Origin: Pseudomonadota bacterium
Lineage (GTDB): Bacteria; Pseudomonadota; Alphaproteobacteria; Rhodospirillales; Magnetospirillaceae
Length of the DNA stretch: 43,941 nt
Direction: 5' to 3'
Assembly: GCA_023458315.1 (NCBI GenBank)
Contig: JAEXAH010000041.1
Span: 1 to 43,941, forward strand
In this document: positions 31,596-40,362 of the stretch, piece by piece
Numbering within the stretch: the first letter of the stretch is position 1
Layout of the letters: each line of letters begins with the position of its first letter
The notes under the pieces: generated by a model
Told to the model about the DNA's origin: nothing
Databases searched by the model: none
Seen by the model: the letters and a program-made list of their open reading frames with translations, nothing else
Program-made: the position numbers and the translations under genes

Positions 31596-32343
31596 ACAGG
31601 TCGTCGCCGAAGGTGGTGCCCTTGTAGACCACCGGAATCCGGCGCGGCAGCAGCGCCAGCCGCTCGTCGTCGGGGTCCAGCGAGGTGATGACCGCGATGG
31701 GGGTGTTGCGGGTGCTGGGCATGGCGGCCAGCCCGATGGCCAGATCGATGCCGTCCAGATGCGGCATCAGCGCCGACACCACGATCAGGTCGGGCTTGGA
31801 TTGCACCACATGGGCGAACGCCTCGATGGTGTCCTCCAGCAGCGAGACGCGGTAGCCGCATTGCTGAAGCTCGCGCTCCACATAGCGGGTCTGGGTGCCG
31901 TGCGGCATCACCAGCAGCACCTCGACGCTGCGCACCTGGATGTCGCCCAGTTCGAAGCCCAGGCGGGCGGGCAGCGACCGCACCAGGGCGGCGGCCTCCA
32001 CATCGCCGGAATCGCCGCCTTCGACCAGCGACAGCATCAGGTCCAGATAGGTTTGCAGATCGTCCCAGACCCGGGGCGGCAGCGCCGCCGGGGCGTGGGT
32101 CAGGTAATCCTCGAGCCGATGGCACACCGCCGCCAGGGCGCGCAGGCCGAAATTTCCCGCCGGGCCGCGCAGCCGCACGGCGGCACGGCGAAAGGCGTCC
32201 ACCACCTCGGCCTCCGGCAGATGGCCGTGACGGCCGGAATCCAGCACCATGTCCAGGTTCTGAAAGGTTTCCACGGCTTCATCGACGAATTCCTGTCGAA
32301 GCTCGTCCACGATCTCGGTGGCTGCCTTGCCGCCATCGCCCAT
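31564..32343 (-). CDS. Degenerate Hpt-receiver protein
   Basis: This 259-aa protein has an N-terminal four-helix Hpt-like domain (about 1-115) and a C-terminal receiver-like domain (about 138-259). In the Hpt motif HxxKGxAxNxG the segment is VRLRGPAGNFG, so the phosphorylatable histidine is V56. In the receiver, KPDLIVVSALMPHLDG has S190 at the phospho-aspartate, and the acidic pair is replaced by MP (LLVMPHG), though the conserved lysine remains (VVYKGTT). Neither domain can carry phosphate, so it probably acts as a protein-binding or ligand scaffold. The start at 32343 is one option; ATG 32355 is another. Confidence 0.75.
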   Translation of the reverse strand: MGDGGKAATEIVDELRQEFVDEAVETFQNLDMVLDSGRHGHLPEAEVVDAFRRAAVRLRGPAGNFGLRALAAVCHRLEDYLTHAPAALPPRVWDDLQTYLDLMLSLVEGGDSGDVEAAALVRSLPARLGFELGDIQVRSVEVLLVMPHGTQTRYVERELQQCGYRVSLLEDTIEAFAHVVQSKPDLIVVSALMPHLDGIDLAIGLAAMPSTRNTPIAVITSLDPDDERLALLPRRIPVVYKGTTFGDDLFKALDSLFLI

Positions 32344-32522
32344 GATGCCCACCATCCGCCAATCCTGCCCGCGCCCACTGTAGCCGAGCCCCGGCGGCGC
32401 CACCACCCCCCTCTGGCAGCGGAAAATACGCACATCATCCCCCAAGGGGCGCGCTGCGGTGCAGTATCTGCAACCTATGGGAAATATCTGTAGCTTTCCT
32501 GATCCGGCAAATCTGTGCGTAA

Positions 32523-35129
32523 GTGCTCAACACGAAGGTTGCATCGAAGCGGAAAGCGAAAGAAACTAATAAGTCAAAGGTCTGTGTTTGGGGAAAAGCG
32601 ATCTTGGGCTCGGATCACGCCGTCGAGCGGATTGTCAAACGGGAAATACTCAGTTGCTCGCCGGATACTTCGGTGCTGGACGCCGCCCGCCGGATGGCCG
32701 AGCAACGATGTTCCTCCATCATCGTGGTCGAGGACGGCAAGCCGGTCGGCATCTGGACCGAGCGTGACGCCCTGGCCATCGACTTCGAGGATGTGGAGGG
32801 CTTTCGCCGCCCCATCTCCCAGGTCATGAGCCACCCCATCAAGACCGTCCATTACAAGACGTCCATCGGCGACACCGGCCTGCGCTTCCAGATGGAGCGG
32901 GTGCGGCATTTCGTGGTGGTGGACGATGCCGGCGCGCCCCTGGGCATCGTCAGCCAGTCGGACGTGATCCTGCGCCACGGGGTCGAGCACTTCCTGGTGT
33001 TGCGCAACGTCCGTTCCGGACTGGCGCGGCCCATGGTCGCCATCGACGGCGCCGCGCCGCTGAAGCTGGCGGTGGCGCAATTGCGCGCCGCCCAGGCCGA
33101 CGCCGCCGTGGTGTTGTCGGCCGATGGCGGCGAGCCGGGCATCGTCACCGAACGCGACCTGATCCGGGTCATCGCCGCCGAGGGCGTCCTGCCGTCCTGC
33201 GTCGATGCCATCGCCAGCCGTCCGCTGCTGTGCATTTCCGAGGAAGACAGCCTGCTGGCGGCGCGCAACCTGTTGGAAGAACGCCACATCCGCCATGTGG
33301 GCGTGCGCGACGTCAACGGCACTCTGCGCGGCCTGCTGTCGTTCTCGGACATCCTGTCCAGCCTGCAATACGAATACGTCCAGCGCCTGGACGAAGCGCT
33401 GCGCGAACGGGACGAGGCGCTGCTGCGTTCGCGCAAGGACCTGCATCTGGCGCGCAAGGTGATCGAGGCGTCGCTGGACGGCATCATGATCTGCAACGCC
33501 CAGGGTCTGATCGAATTCGTCAACCCGGCCTTCAGCCAACTGACCGGCTATTCGTTCGAGGACGTGTTCGGCAAAAACCCCAGCATCCTGAAATCCGGCC
33601 GCCACGACGCCGCTTTCTATCACCGCCTGTGGGGCGCGCTGGACCGCGACGGCGTGTGGCAGGGCGAGGTGTGGAACAAGCGCAAGAACGGCGAAACCTT
33701 CCCCGAGTGGCTGACCATCAACGTCATCCGCGACGACCACGGCAAGGTCAGCCAGTACGCGGCGGTGTTCAGCGACATCACCGAACGCAAGAAGGCCGAG
33801 GAGCGCATCAAGAACCTGGCCTATTTCGACGTGCTGACCGGCCTGCCCAACCGGCGGCTGTTCACCGACCGGCTTCAGGTGGCGGTGGCCAACGCCCATC
33901 GCCACGACCAGCGTCTGGCGATCATGTTCCTGGACCTGGACCTGTTCAAGCGCATCAACGACACCCTGGGCCACGGCGTCGGCGACATGGTGCTGGTGGA
34001 AACCTCGCGCCGTCTGAGCCAGTGCGTGCGCGAGGGCGACACGGTGGCGCGGCTGGGCGGCGACGAATTCGTGGTGCTGCTGCCGGAACTGGATCACCTG
34101 GAGGACGCCGCCAAGCTGGCCGAGCGGGTGATCGCCCACGTCAAGGCGCCGTTCGTCATCGACGAACACGAATTGTACGTCACAACCTCGATCGGCATCG
34201 CCGTCTATCCCGACGACGGCCAGACGGTCGAGCAACTGATCAAGAACGCCGACACCGCCATGTACCGGGCCAAGGATCTGGGGCGCAACGCGTACCAGCT
34301 CTACACGCCCTCCATGAACGCCCGTTCGTTCGAGCGTCTGGCCATGGAAAGCTCGTTGCGCCACGCCCTGGCGCGCGGCGAGTTCACCCTGGTCTATCAG
34401 GGCAAGGTCGATCTGGTGTCCGGGCGGCTGTCGGGCGTCGAGGCGCTGGTGCGCTGGCGCCACCCCGAGATGGGGCTGGTCAGCCCGGCCGAGTTCATCC
34501 CGCTGGCCGAGAACATGGGCCTGATCGGCGATATCGGCGCCTGGGTGCTGAAGGCGGCCTGCCGCCAGTGCAAAAGCTGGCACGATCTGGGCCTGCCGCC
34601 GGTACGCATCGCCGTCAATGTCTCGGCCCTGCAATTCCGCGAGGGCGACGTCCCGGCCCTGGTGGCCGAAGCCCTGCGCGAAACCGGCCTGTCGCCGCAA
34701 TACCTGGAACTGGAACTGACCGAATCGGTGCTGATGCAGCGGGTGGACGAGGTGGCCCAGGTGTTGCGCGAATTGCGCCAGATGGGGGTGCACATCTCCA
34801 TCGACGATTTCGGCACCGGCTATTCCAGCCTGTCCTATCTGAAGCGCATGCCCATCGACGCGCTGAAGATCGACCGGTCCTTCGTGCACGATCTGCTGGA
34901 GGACGGCCACATCGTCGACGGCGAGGGCGCCGAGATCGTCTCGACCATCATCAACCTGGCCCACAACCTGCGCCTGCGCGCGGTGGCCGAGGGTGTGGAA
35001 ACCGAGGAACAGGCGGCGTTCCTGCGCGAACGCGGCTGCGACGAGATCCAGGGCTACCTGATCAGCCGCCCGGTTTCCGGCGAGGATTTGGTCAGCCTGT
35101 TCGACCGAAATCTTCTTCCCGATGCTTGA
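32523..35129 (+). CDS. CBS-PAS-GGDEF-EAL cyclic-di-GMP enzyme
   Basis: This 868-aa soluble protein (by the longest start) has four CBS motifs in two pairs (about residues 38-150 and 165-285), a linker helix, a PAS domain (about 308-425, GLIEFVNPAFSQLTGYSFED), a GGDEF domain with intact GGDEF at 512-516 and an EAL domain with EAL at 640-642 plus DFGTGYSSLSYLKRMP. Both catalytic halves look intact, so it may make or degrade cyclic di-GMP; which activity dominates is unknown. CBS pairs usually bind adenine nucleotides. The start is uncertain: GTG at 32523 has no clear ribosome site, and TTG at 32604 with GGGGAAAAG upstream is possible. The gene is divergent from the Hpt-receiver gene. Confidence 0.88.
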   Translation: MLNTKVASKRKAKETNKSKVCVWGKAILGSDHAVERIVKREILSCSPDTSVLDAARRMAEQRCSSIIVVEDGKPVGIWTERDALAIDFEDVEGFRRPISQVMSHPIKTVHYKTSIGDTGLRFQMERVRHFVVVDDAGAPLGIVSQSDVILRHGVEHFLVLRNVRSGLARPMVAIDGAAPLKLAVAQLRAAQADAAVVLSADGGEPGIVTERDLIRVIAAEGVLPSCVDAIASRPLLCISEEDSLLAARNLLEERHIRHVGVRDVNGTLRGLLSFSDILSSLQYEYVQRLDEALRERDEALLRSRKDLHLARKVIEASLDGIMICNAQGLIEFVNPAFSQLTGYSFEDVFGKNPSILKSGRHDAAFYHRLWGALDRDGVWQGEVWNKRKNGETFPEWLTINVIRDDHGKVSQYAAVFSDITERKKAEERIKNLAYFDVLTGLPNRRLFTDRLQVAVANAHRHDQRLAIMFLDLDLFKRINDTLGHGVGDMVLVETSRRLSQCVREGDTVARLGGDEFVVLLPELDHLEDAAKLAERVIAHVKAPFVIDEHELYVTTSIGIAVYPDDGQTVEQLIKNADTAMYRAKDLGRNAYQLYTPSMNARSFERLAMESSLRHALARGEFTLVYQGKVDLVSGRLSGVEALVRWRHPEMGLVSPAEFIPLAENMGLIGDIGAWVLKAACRQCKSWHDLGLPPVRIAVNVSALQFREGDVPALVAEALRETGLSPQYLELELTESVLMQRVDEVAQVLRELRQMGVHISIDDFGTGYSSLSYLKRMPIDALKIDRSFVHDLLEDGHIVDGEGAEIVSTIINLAHNLRLRAVAEGVETEEQAAFLRERGCDEIQGYLISRPVSGEDLVSLFDRNLLPDA

Positions 35130-35159
35130 GGCTGAAATAATCGTCTAAATATCCCCAAC

Positions 35160-35186
35160 TAAAGTTCAGAGCCTTATACCAAATAA
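35160..35186 (+). promoter_or_regulatory. Sigma-28 (FliA)-type promoter of chemoreceptor gene
   Basis: TAAAGTTC-N11-CCAAATAA matches the flagellar sigma-28 consensus TAAAGTTT-N11-GCCGATAA at 7 of 8 positions in the -35 and 5 of 8 in the -10, with the exact spacing. It lies 100 bp before the chemoreceptor start, which suits a flagellum-linked receptor. Confidence 0.65.
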
Positions 35187-35285
35187 CATTGTTTTTTCAT
35201 CTGCTCGCCCGGGCGGCGCGTGGCACACTGAAGGACATCGGCTTTCCGGCGGCATCCGCCGCCTTCCCGCGGGGGGAGGAAGAAG

Positions 35286-37247
35286 ATGGTCCAGCAGCAT
35301 GCAGCCTCGTCGCCCGAAATGGGCGTTGCCGCGCGCGGTAAACGCTTCATCGTCAAGATTCTGGCGGTGGCGGGTGTCCTGATCGCGCTGTCCTTCGGCG
35401 TCCTGGGGTTCTGGGTCTATCAGGTGGCGCGCGGCGGTCTGTTGCAGGAAATCGCCACCGAGGTCGAGATCACCGGCACCTCGGCCGCCGACGGTATCCA
35501 GAAATGGCTGGAAGGCCGCCTGCTGGCGGTGGACCTGCTGACCGAGGACGTGGCCCGCACCTCCGACCGCGACGCCATCAAGGCGCTGGTGACGCGCAAG
35601 ACCTTGTCGGGCATCTTCTCGGAAGCCTATTTCGGCCATGATGCCGACGGCGCCTTCACCACCTCGAACAAATTGCCCATGCCCGAAGGCTACGACCCGC
35701 GCAAACGGCCGTGGTACGGGGTGGCGACCAAGAGCGGGGGAACGGCGCTGACGCCGCCCTATGTGGACGCCACCACCCGGAAACTGGTGATCAGCGCGGT
35801 GCAGGCGGTGCGGGCCGACGGCGCCCTGCGCGGCGTGGTCGGCGCCGATCTGCCGCTGGACACCTTGCAGACCTTCCTGGGCTCGCTCAAGCTGGGCGGC
35901 AAGGGCTTTGTCTTCCTGGTGGATTCCGAGGGAACGGTGCTGGTCCATCCCGACCAGTCCCTGGTGTTGAAGCCGTTCGGCATGCGTCCCGGCGTGGGCG
36001 AGGTGGATGACGGCACCTCCATCATCCGCTTCCACGCCATCGATGGGCTGAGCGCCGCCAAATGGTACGTGGGCGTGTCGCTGGACCGCGCCAAGGTCAT
36101 GGCGCCGTTGCGCACCCTGACCACCGTGCTGGCGGTGGCGGTGGCCGTCACCCTGGCGGTGGTGCTGCCGCTGCTGGGGCTGCTGATCCTGCGGCTGGTG
36201 GCGCGGCCCATCACCGGCATGACCGGCGCCATGACCGCCCTGAGCGCCGGGCGTCTGGACGTGGAGATTCCCGGACTGGAGCGCCGCGACGAGATCGGCG
36301 CCATGGCCGCCGCGCTGGAGGTGTTCAAGCGCAACGCCCAGGAAATCGCCCGCTTGCAGGCCGAACAGGAACGCCTGCGCCTTGAGGCCGAGCAGGCCCG
36401 CCACGCCTTGCTGGAGCGGCTGGCCGGGGATTTCGAGGTCAATGTGTCGTCGCTGCTGCGCGCCGCCTCGACCTCGACCCGCGAGATGGGCGGATTGTGC
36501 CAGAGCATGAGCGAGGGCATGGACAGCGCCCGCGCCAGCAGTGAAACCGTGGTCCGCGCCACCGACGAAACCACCGCCAGCGTCCAGACCGTGGCCGCCG
36601 CCACCGAGGAATTGTCGGCCTCGATCGACGAGATCGCCCAGCGCGTCACCCAAAGCGCCGACATCGCCACCCAGACCGCCAGCGGTGCGGAAAAGGCGCG
36701 TGAAACCATCGAGAACCTGGCCCGTCAGGCGGAAAACGTCGGCGCCATCGTCGGCTTGATCAACGACATCGCCGGTCAGACCAACCTGTTGGCCCTGAAC
36801 GCCACCATCGAGGCGGCGCGGGCGGGCGACGCGGGCAAGGGCTTCGCCGTGGTCGCCAACGAGGTCAAGTCGCTGGCCAACCAGACGGCACGGGCCACCA
36901 GCGAGATCACCACCCAGATCGCCGCCACCCAGCAGGCGACATCGCTGGCGGTCAACGAAATCCGCGCCATCGCCCGTATCGCCCTGCAATCCCAGGAACT
37001 GGCGGCGGGCATCGCCAGCGCCATCGAGGAACAGGGCGCCGCCACGCGCGAGATTTCGCAGAACGTCAATCTGGCCGCCAACGGCACCCAGATCGTCGCC
37101 ACCAACATTCACGGCGTCGGCGACGTGGTCGAGGATGCCGCCCGCCGCAGCCAGCAATTGCGCGACGCCACCGCGAAACTGATGGCCGAGTTCGGCCAGT
37201 TGGACGCGCAGGTGCAGAAATTCGTGGCGGGGGTGCGTTCCGCGTAA
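35286..37247 (+). CDS. Methyl-accepting chemotaxis protein, dCache-type sensor
   Basis: This 653-aa receptor has a transmembrane helix (about residues 20-47), a periplasmic double-Cache domain (about 50-270; YDPRKRPWYGVAT and the following TPPYVDATTRKLVIS are dCache ligand-pocket motifs), a second helix (about 277-303), a HAMP domain (about 305-355) and the signalling hairpin with tip INDIAGQTNLLALNATIEA and GKGFAVVANEVKSLA. dCache receptors usually bind amino acids, amines or similar small molecules directly; the ligand here is unknown. GGGGGGAGGAAG precedes the ATG. It carries a sigma-28-type promoter. Confidence 0.95.
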   Translation: MVQQHAASSPEMGVAARGKRFIVKILAVAGVLIALSFGVLGFWVYQVARGGLLQEIATEVEITGTSAADGIQKWLEGRLLAVDLLTEDVARTSDRDAIKALVTRKTLSGIFSEAYFGHDADGAFTTSNKLPMPEGYDPRKRPWYGVATKSGGTALTPPYVDATTRKLVISAVQAVRADGALRGVVGADLPLDTLQTFLGSLKLGGKGFVFLVDSEGTVLVHPDQSLVLKPFGMRPGVGEVDDGTSIIRFHAIDGLSAAKWYVGVSLDRAKVMAPLRTLTTVLAVAVAVTLAVVLPLLGLLILRLVARPITGMTGAMTALSAGRLDVEIPGLERRDEIGAMAAALEVFKRNAQEIARLQAEQERLRLEAEQARHALLERLAGDFEVNVSSLLRAASTSTREMGGLCQSMSEGMDSARASSETVVRATDETTASVQTVAAATEELSASIDEIAQRVTQSADIATQTASGAEKARETIENLARQAENVGAIVGLINDIAGQTNLLALNATIEAARAGDAGKGFAVVANEVKSLANQTARATSEITTQIAATQQATSLAVNEIRAIARIALQSQELAAGIASAIEEQGAATREISQNVNLAANGTQIVATNIHGVGDVVEDAARRSQQLRDATAKLMAEFGQLDAQVQKFVAGVRSA

Positions 37248-37269
37248 TACCAACCCGGACCGGGCGGGA

Positions 37270-37833
37270 TCAGATGCCCGCGCCCGCCTCGATCAGTCCG
37301 GTCTGGCGTTCCACTTCCTTCAGCAAGGCGTGCAGGCTTTGGTCCACATAGCCGTCGGCCTCTAGCTGGCGGACGGTGTTGATCAGATAGTCGCGGTTCA
37401 GGCCGGTGCAGCCCTGGGCGTCCATGATGATGGCCGCCTGCCGCTCCAGCGGCAATTCGCCCGCGTAATGGCGGTGCGCGCGGTCGGCGACGAAGGTGTA
37501 GGCGGGAATGTCGCGGCCGTCGTCCAGGGTGACGGTCAGGGTGCGGGCGATATAGGCATAGCCCACCAATTCCCGTTCGTTCAGGTATTCCACGGTCAGT
37601 TCGGCCTGGGCGGCGGGCACGCGAAAGGCCAGCCCGCGGCACGATCCGCCATGGTCCAGGCCCAGCACCAGCCCGGGATTGGCCGGGGTGCCGCGATAAT
37701 GCAGGGAATACAGGCAGAACGAGCGGTGCCAGCCCTTCAGGGTGGCGGGCCGTGCCTCGGCGAATTCAAAGCCCGGCCGCCACATCAGCGAGCCGTAGCC
37801 GAACACCCAAAGATCGGAATCATGCGTGGACAT
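37270..37833 (-). CDS. ChaC-like gamma-glutamylcyclotransferase
   Basis: This 187-aa enzyme of the gamma-glutamylcyclotransferase fold starts MSTHDSDLWVFGYGSLMWRP, where FGYGSLMW is the ChaC signature. LNERELVGYAYI supplies the catalytic glutamate, and ALHYRGTPANPGLVLGLD-type sequence (here LHYRGTPANPGLVLGL) follows the family. It should release 5-oxoproline from glutathione. The ATG at 37833 is the family start. It is last in a minus-strand group with two unknown genes and an ArsR-type regulator, which hints at a metal or thiol stress context. Confidence 0.92.
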   Translation of the reverse strand: MSTHDSDLWVFGYGSLMWRPGFEFAEARPATLKGWHRSFCLYSLHYRGTPANPGLVLGLDHGGSCRGLAFRVPAAQAELTVEYLNERELVGYAYIARTLTVTLDDGRDIPAYTFVADRAHRHYAGELPLERQAAIIMDAQGCTGLNRDYLINTVRQLEADGYVDQSLHALLKEVERQTGLIEAGAGI

Positions 37834-37880
37834 GGGGCGGCACAATGACCGAGAAGCCCGGCCGTCGCCAGGGTTTTTGT

Positions 37881-38180
37881 TTATTGCAGGGCGCCGTAAG
37901 CGCTTAGGACCGCGTCGCCCAGCGGGCGTTCCAGTTCGGGCGGCAACGCCACCGCCGGGCGCCATTGGCCGTCGCCGCCGCGATAGGTCGGCAGCTTGAC
38001 CTGGACGGTGGCGAAGCCGCGCGCCTTGCCCGCCACCACCTGGATGCCGTCCAGGCGAAAGGCGATGCCCGCCACCTCGATCTCGGCCGAGGCCAGGGCC
38101 AGCAGGTGGGGGTGGTTGACGCGGGTGACGCTGTCCACACGACACGTCACCAGCGCCACCTCGGAACAGCCGTCGGGCAC
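37881..38180 (-). CDS. Hypothetical protein, 99 aa, faintly SpoVG-like
   Basis: This 99-aa protein starts with GTG three bases after the stop of the 86-aa gene, so it is translationally linked to it. Its order of beta strands, with ALASAEIEVAGIAFRLDGIQ in the first half and QVKLPTYRGGDGQWRPAV then LGDAVLSAYGAL at the end, recalls the SpoVG fold pattern (conserved region before a MP-like motif, then DAVLxxY at the end). The similarity is weak and by eye. I cannot assign a function. Confidence 0.65.
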   Translation of the reverse strand: MPDGCSEVALVTCRVDSVTRVNHPHLLALASAEIEVAGIAFRLDGIQVVAGKARGFATVQVKLPTYRGGDGQWRPAVALPPELERPLGDAVLSAYGALQ

Positions 38181-38183
38181 GGG

Positions 38184-38444
38184 TCAGTCTTCCCGACCGG
38201 CGAACAGCGCGGCCACCGCCTGCTTCAGATTGTAGATCGAGGTCTTGCCGCTCAGGCGCAGCACCGGCACGTCCAGGCCGGTGGCGGCGTCGGCGCGGTC
38301 GGTGACGACCCAGTCCACACCGGCGGTGCCGTCGCTGGGGGTGAAGCCGATGGAGGCCAACTGGCCGCCGACCGAGGCGGCGTCGGGCGACAGTACCAGA
38401 CCGACCCGGGGGTGGGCGGTGGCAATGGTTTGAATGCGCTTCAT
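38184..38444 (-). CDS. Hypothetical protein, 86 aa
   Basis: This 86-aa soluble protein starts MKRIQTIATAHPRVGLVLSP. It looks like a small alpha/beta fold (VGLVLSPDA, VDWVVTDRA, VPVLRLSGK as strands, then the helix YNLKQAVAALFAG). It has no cysteine, signal peptide or membrane segment. It lies between the ArsR regulator and the 99-aa gene, with only 3 bp to the latter. Not recognised. Confidence 0.65.
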   Translation of the reverse strand: MKRIQTIATAHPRVGLVLSPDAASVGGQLASIGFTPSDGTAGVDWVVTDRADAATGLDVPVLRLSGKTSIYNLKQAVAALFAGRED

Positions 38445-38500
38445 GATGGTCCGTTTCTCTTTGATTTTTTATGGGGGGCGGGTGTGGCGGCGGAGGGGGC

Positions 38501-38830
38501 TCAGTCCTCGTCCGCGCCGTCGTCTTCCCGGCTGGCCTGGCGGACGTGGGCGACCATTTCCGCCAGCATGCCGTTCACATGGTCGTCGGCCGCCGCATAG
38601 AAGATCTGTCGTCCCACCCGTTCGGCCCGCACCAGCCGGGCGCCGCGCAACAGGCGCAGGTGGTGGCTGGTCAACGAGGCGGACACCCCTGCCTCGGTGG
38701 CCACGTCGTTGACGCATTTCGGCTCGAACAAACAGGCGAGCAGGATGCGCAAGCGGGTGGGGTCCCCCAGCAGGCGGAAGGTTTCGGTGATGACGGCGAT
38801 TTGTTCTTCGTCGGAGGCTACACGTCGCAT
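38501..38830 (-). CDS. ArsR/SmtB family metal-responsive repressor
   Basis: This 109-aa winged-helix repressor has the recognition helix GVSASLTSHHLRLLRGARLV. At the C-terminus DDHVNGMLAEMVAHVRQ gives D-x-H and a second H eleven residues later, with Q where the fourth ligand would be; CzrA/NmtR-type alpha-5 metal sites have D-x-H-x10-H-x2-H. So it probably senses zinc, nickel or cobalt with a modified site. The alpha-3 site is reduced to a single cysteine (PKCVNDV). An inverted operator lies within its own promoter. It heads a minus-strand group ending in ChaC. Confidence 0.88.
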   Translation of the reverse strand: MRRVASDEEQIAVITETFRLLGDPTRLRILLACLFEPKCVNDVATEAGVSASLTSHHLRLLRGARLVRAERVGRQIFYAAADDHVNGMLAEMVAHVRQASREDDGADED

Positions 38831-38841
38831 GAGATGATTGT

Positions 38842-38868
38842 ATATATGAACAATTATTCAAATGTCAA
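38842..38868 (-). promoter_or_regulatory. arsR promoter with embedded ArsR/SmtB operator
   Basis: On the minus strand TTGACA (38868-38863) and TATACA (around 38844-38839, 18-bp spacer) form a strong promoter. The 12-bp arms 38842-38853 and 38854-38865 are inverted with 9 of 12 matches and the TGAA...TTCA core of SmtB/ArsR operators. The operator covers the spacer between -35 and -10, so binding would block transcription. It is also 120 bp upstream of the plus-strand DAHP synthase gene. Confidence 0.7.
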
Positions 38869-38985
38869 GGCCGTGACGGTCCCGGCTGCGTGCGGGGCTG
38901 GAATTCCGCGCCCCGACATTATATAGACAATGCCTTGCATCCCGCGTCGGCGGGATCGCCCACCATAAGACGTTTCGAGGACTCG

Positions 38986-40362
38986 ATGGCCGCAGAGTGG
39001 ACGCCGGACAGCTGGCGCTCTAAACCGATCGTTCAGGTTCCCACCTACCCCGACCAGGCCAAGCTGGCCGAGGCCGAGGCGACCCTGTCCAAGTATCCGC
39101 CGCTGGTATTCGCCGGCGAGGCCCGTCGCCTCAAGGCGTCGCTGGCCGACGTGGCCGAGGGCCGGGCGTTCCTGTTGCAGGGCGGTGACTGCGCCGAGAG
39201 CTTCCTGGAATTTTCCGCCAACAACATCCGCGACACCTTCCGCGTGCTGTTGCAGATGGCGGTGGTGCTGACCTATGGCGCCGCCATGCCGGTGGTCAAG
39301 GTCGGCCGCATGGCGGGCCAGTTCGCCAAGCCGCGCTCGGCCGATACCGAGGTGATCGACGGAATCGAACTGCCCAGCTATCGCGGCGACATCATCAACG
39401 GCTCGGAATTCACCCCCGAGGCCCGCATCCCCGATCCCGACCGCATGCTGCGCGCCTACAACCAGTCGGCCGCCACGCTGAACCTGCTGCGCGCCTTCGC
39501 CCAGGGCGGCTATGCCGATCTGCACAAGGTGCACCAGTGGACGCTGGGTTGCGTCACCGGCTCGTTGCAGGGCAAGCTGTACGAGGATCTGTGCAATCGC
39601 CTGTCGGAAACCCTGGCCTTCATGGAAGCCTGCGGCCTGACCAGCGAAAGCACCCCGCAGATCCGCGAAACCGATTTCTTCACCTCGCACGAGGCGTTGC
39701 TGCTGCCCTACGAACAGGCGCTGACCCGCGTCGATTCCACCTCGGGCGACTGGTACGATTGCTCGGCCCACATGCTGTGGATCGGCGAACGCACCCGCCA
39801 GTTGGATGCCGGTCACGTGGAATTCCTGCGTGGCGTCAGGAACCCCATCGGCTTCAAGGCCGGTCCCGGCATGTCGCCCGATGAATTGCTGGGCCTGATC
39901 GACACCCTGAACCCCGAGAACGAGGCGGGCCGCATCACGGTCATCACCCGCATGGGCGCCGAGAAGATCGAGGAAAAGCTGCCGAACCTGATCCGCGCCG
40001 TCGAGCGCGAGGGCCGCAAGGTGGTGTGGTCGTGCGACCCCATGCACGCCAACACCGTCAAGGCCGGTGCCTTCAAGACCCGCGAGTTCGACCGCATCCT
40101 GGCCGAAGTCCGGGCGTTCTTCGCCGTGCACAAGGCCGAGGGCACCCATGCCGGCGGCGTGCATTTCGAAATGACCGGCCAGGACGTGACCGAATGCGTC
40201 GGCGGCACCCGTGCCGTGACCGAGGCGCGCCTGGGCGACCGTTACCATACCCATTGCGACCCCCGCCTCAACGCCAATCAGGCGTTGGAGCTGGCGTTCC
40301 TGATGGCCGACGCGCTCAAGGGCGAACGCGCCCTGGCCAAGAAGAAGGCCGCGTCCCGGTGA
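38986..40362 (+). CDS. Class II DAHP synthase
   Basis: This 458-aa enzyme joins phosphoenolpyruvate and erythrose-4-phosphate to 3-deoxy-D-arabino-heptulosonate-7-phosphate, the first step of the shikimate pathway. It shows the class II (plant-like) signatures: LLQGGDCAESFLEF, VVKVGRMAGQFAKPRS (metal and PEP site), GFKAGPGMSPDE, ITRMGAEKIEEKLP, VWSCDPMHANT and EMTGQDVTECVGG. AroG-type class I motifs are absent. The start at 38986 (MAAEWTPDSW) follows the class II N-terminus. Its stop overlaps the GTG start of the next gene, so the two are cotranscribed despite their different pathways. Confidence 0.95.
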   Translation: MAAEWTPDSWRSKPIVQVPTYPDQAKLAEAEATLSKYPPLVFAGEARRLKASLADVAEGRAFLLQGGDCAESFLEFSANNIRDTFRVLLQMAVVLTYGAAMPVVKVGRMAGQFAKPRSADTEVIDGIELPSYRGDIINGSEFTPEARIPDPDRMLRAYNQSAATLNLLRAFAQGGYADLHKVHQWTLGCVTGSLQGKLYEDLCNRLSETLAFMEACGLTSESTPQIRETDFFTSHEALLLPYEQALTRVDSTSGDWYDCSAHMLWIGERTRQLDAGHVEFLRGVRNPIGFKAGPGMSPDELLGLIDTLNPENEAGRITVITRMGAEKIEEKLPNLIRAVEREGRKVVWSCDPMHANTVKAGAFKTREFDRILAEVRAFFAVHKAEGTHAGGVHFEMTGQDVTECVGGTRAVTEARLGDRYHTHCDPRLNANQALELAFLMADALKGERALAKKKAASR

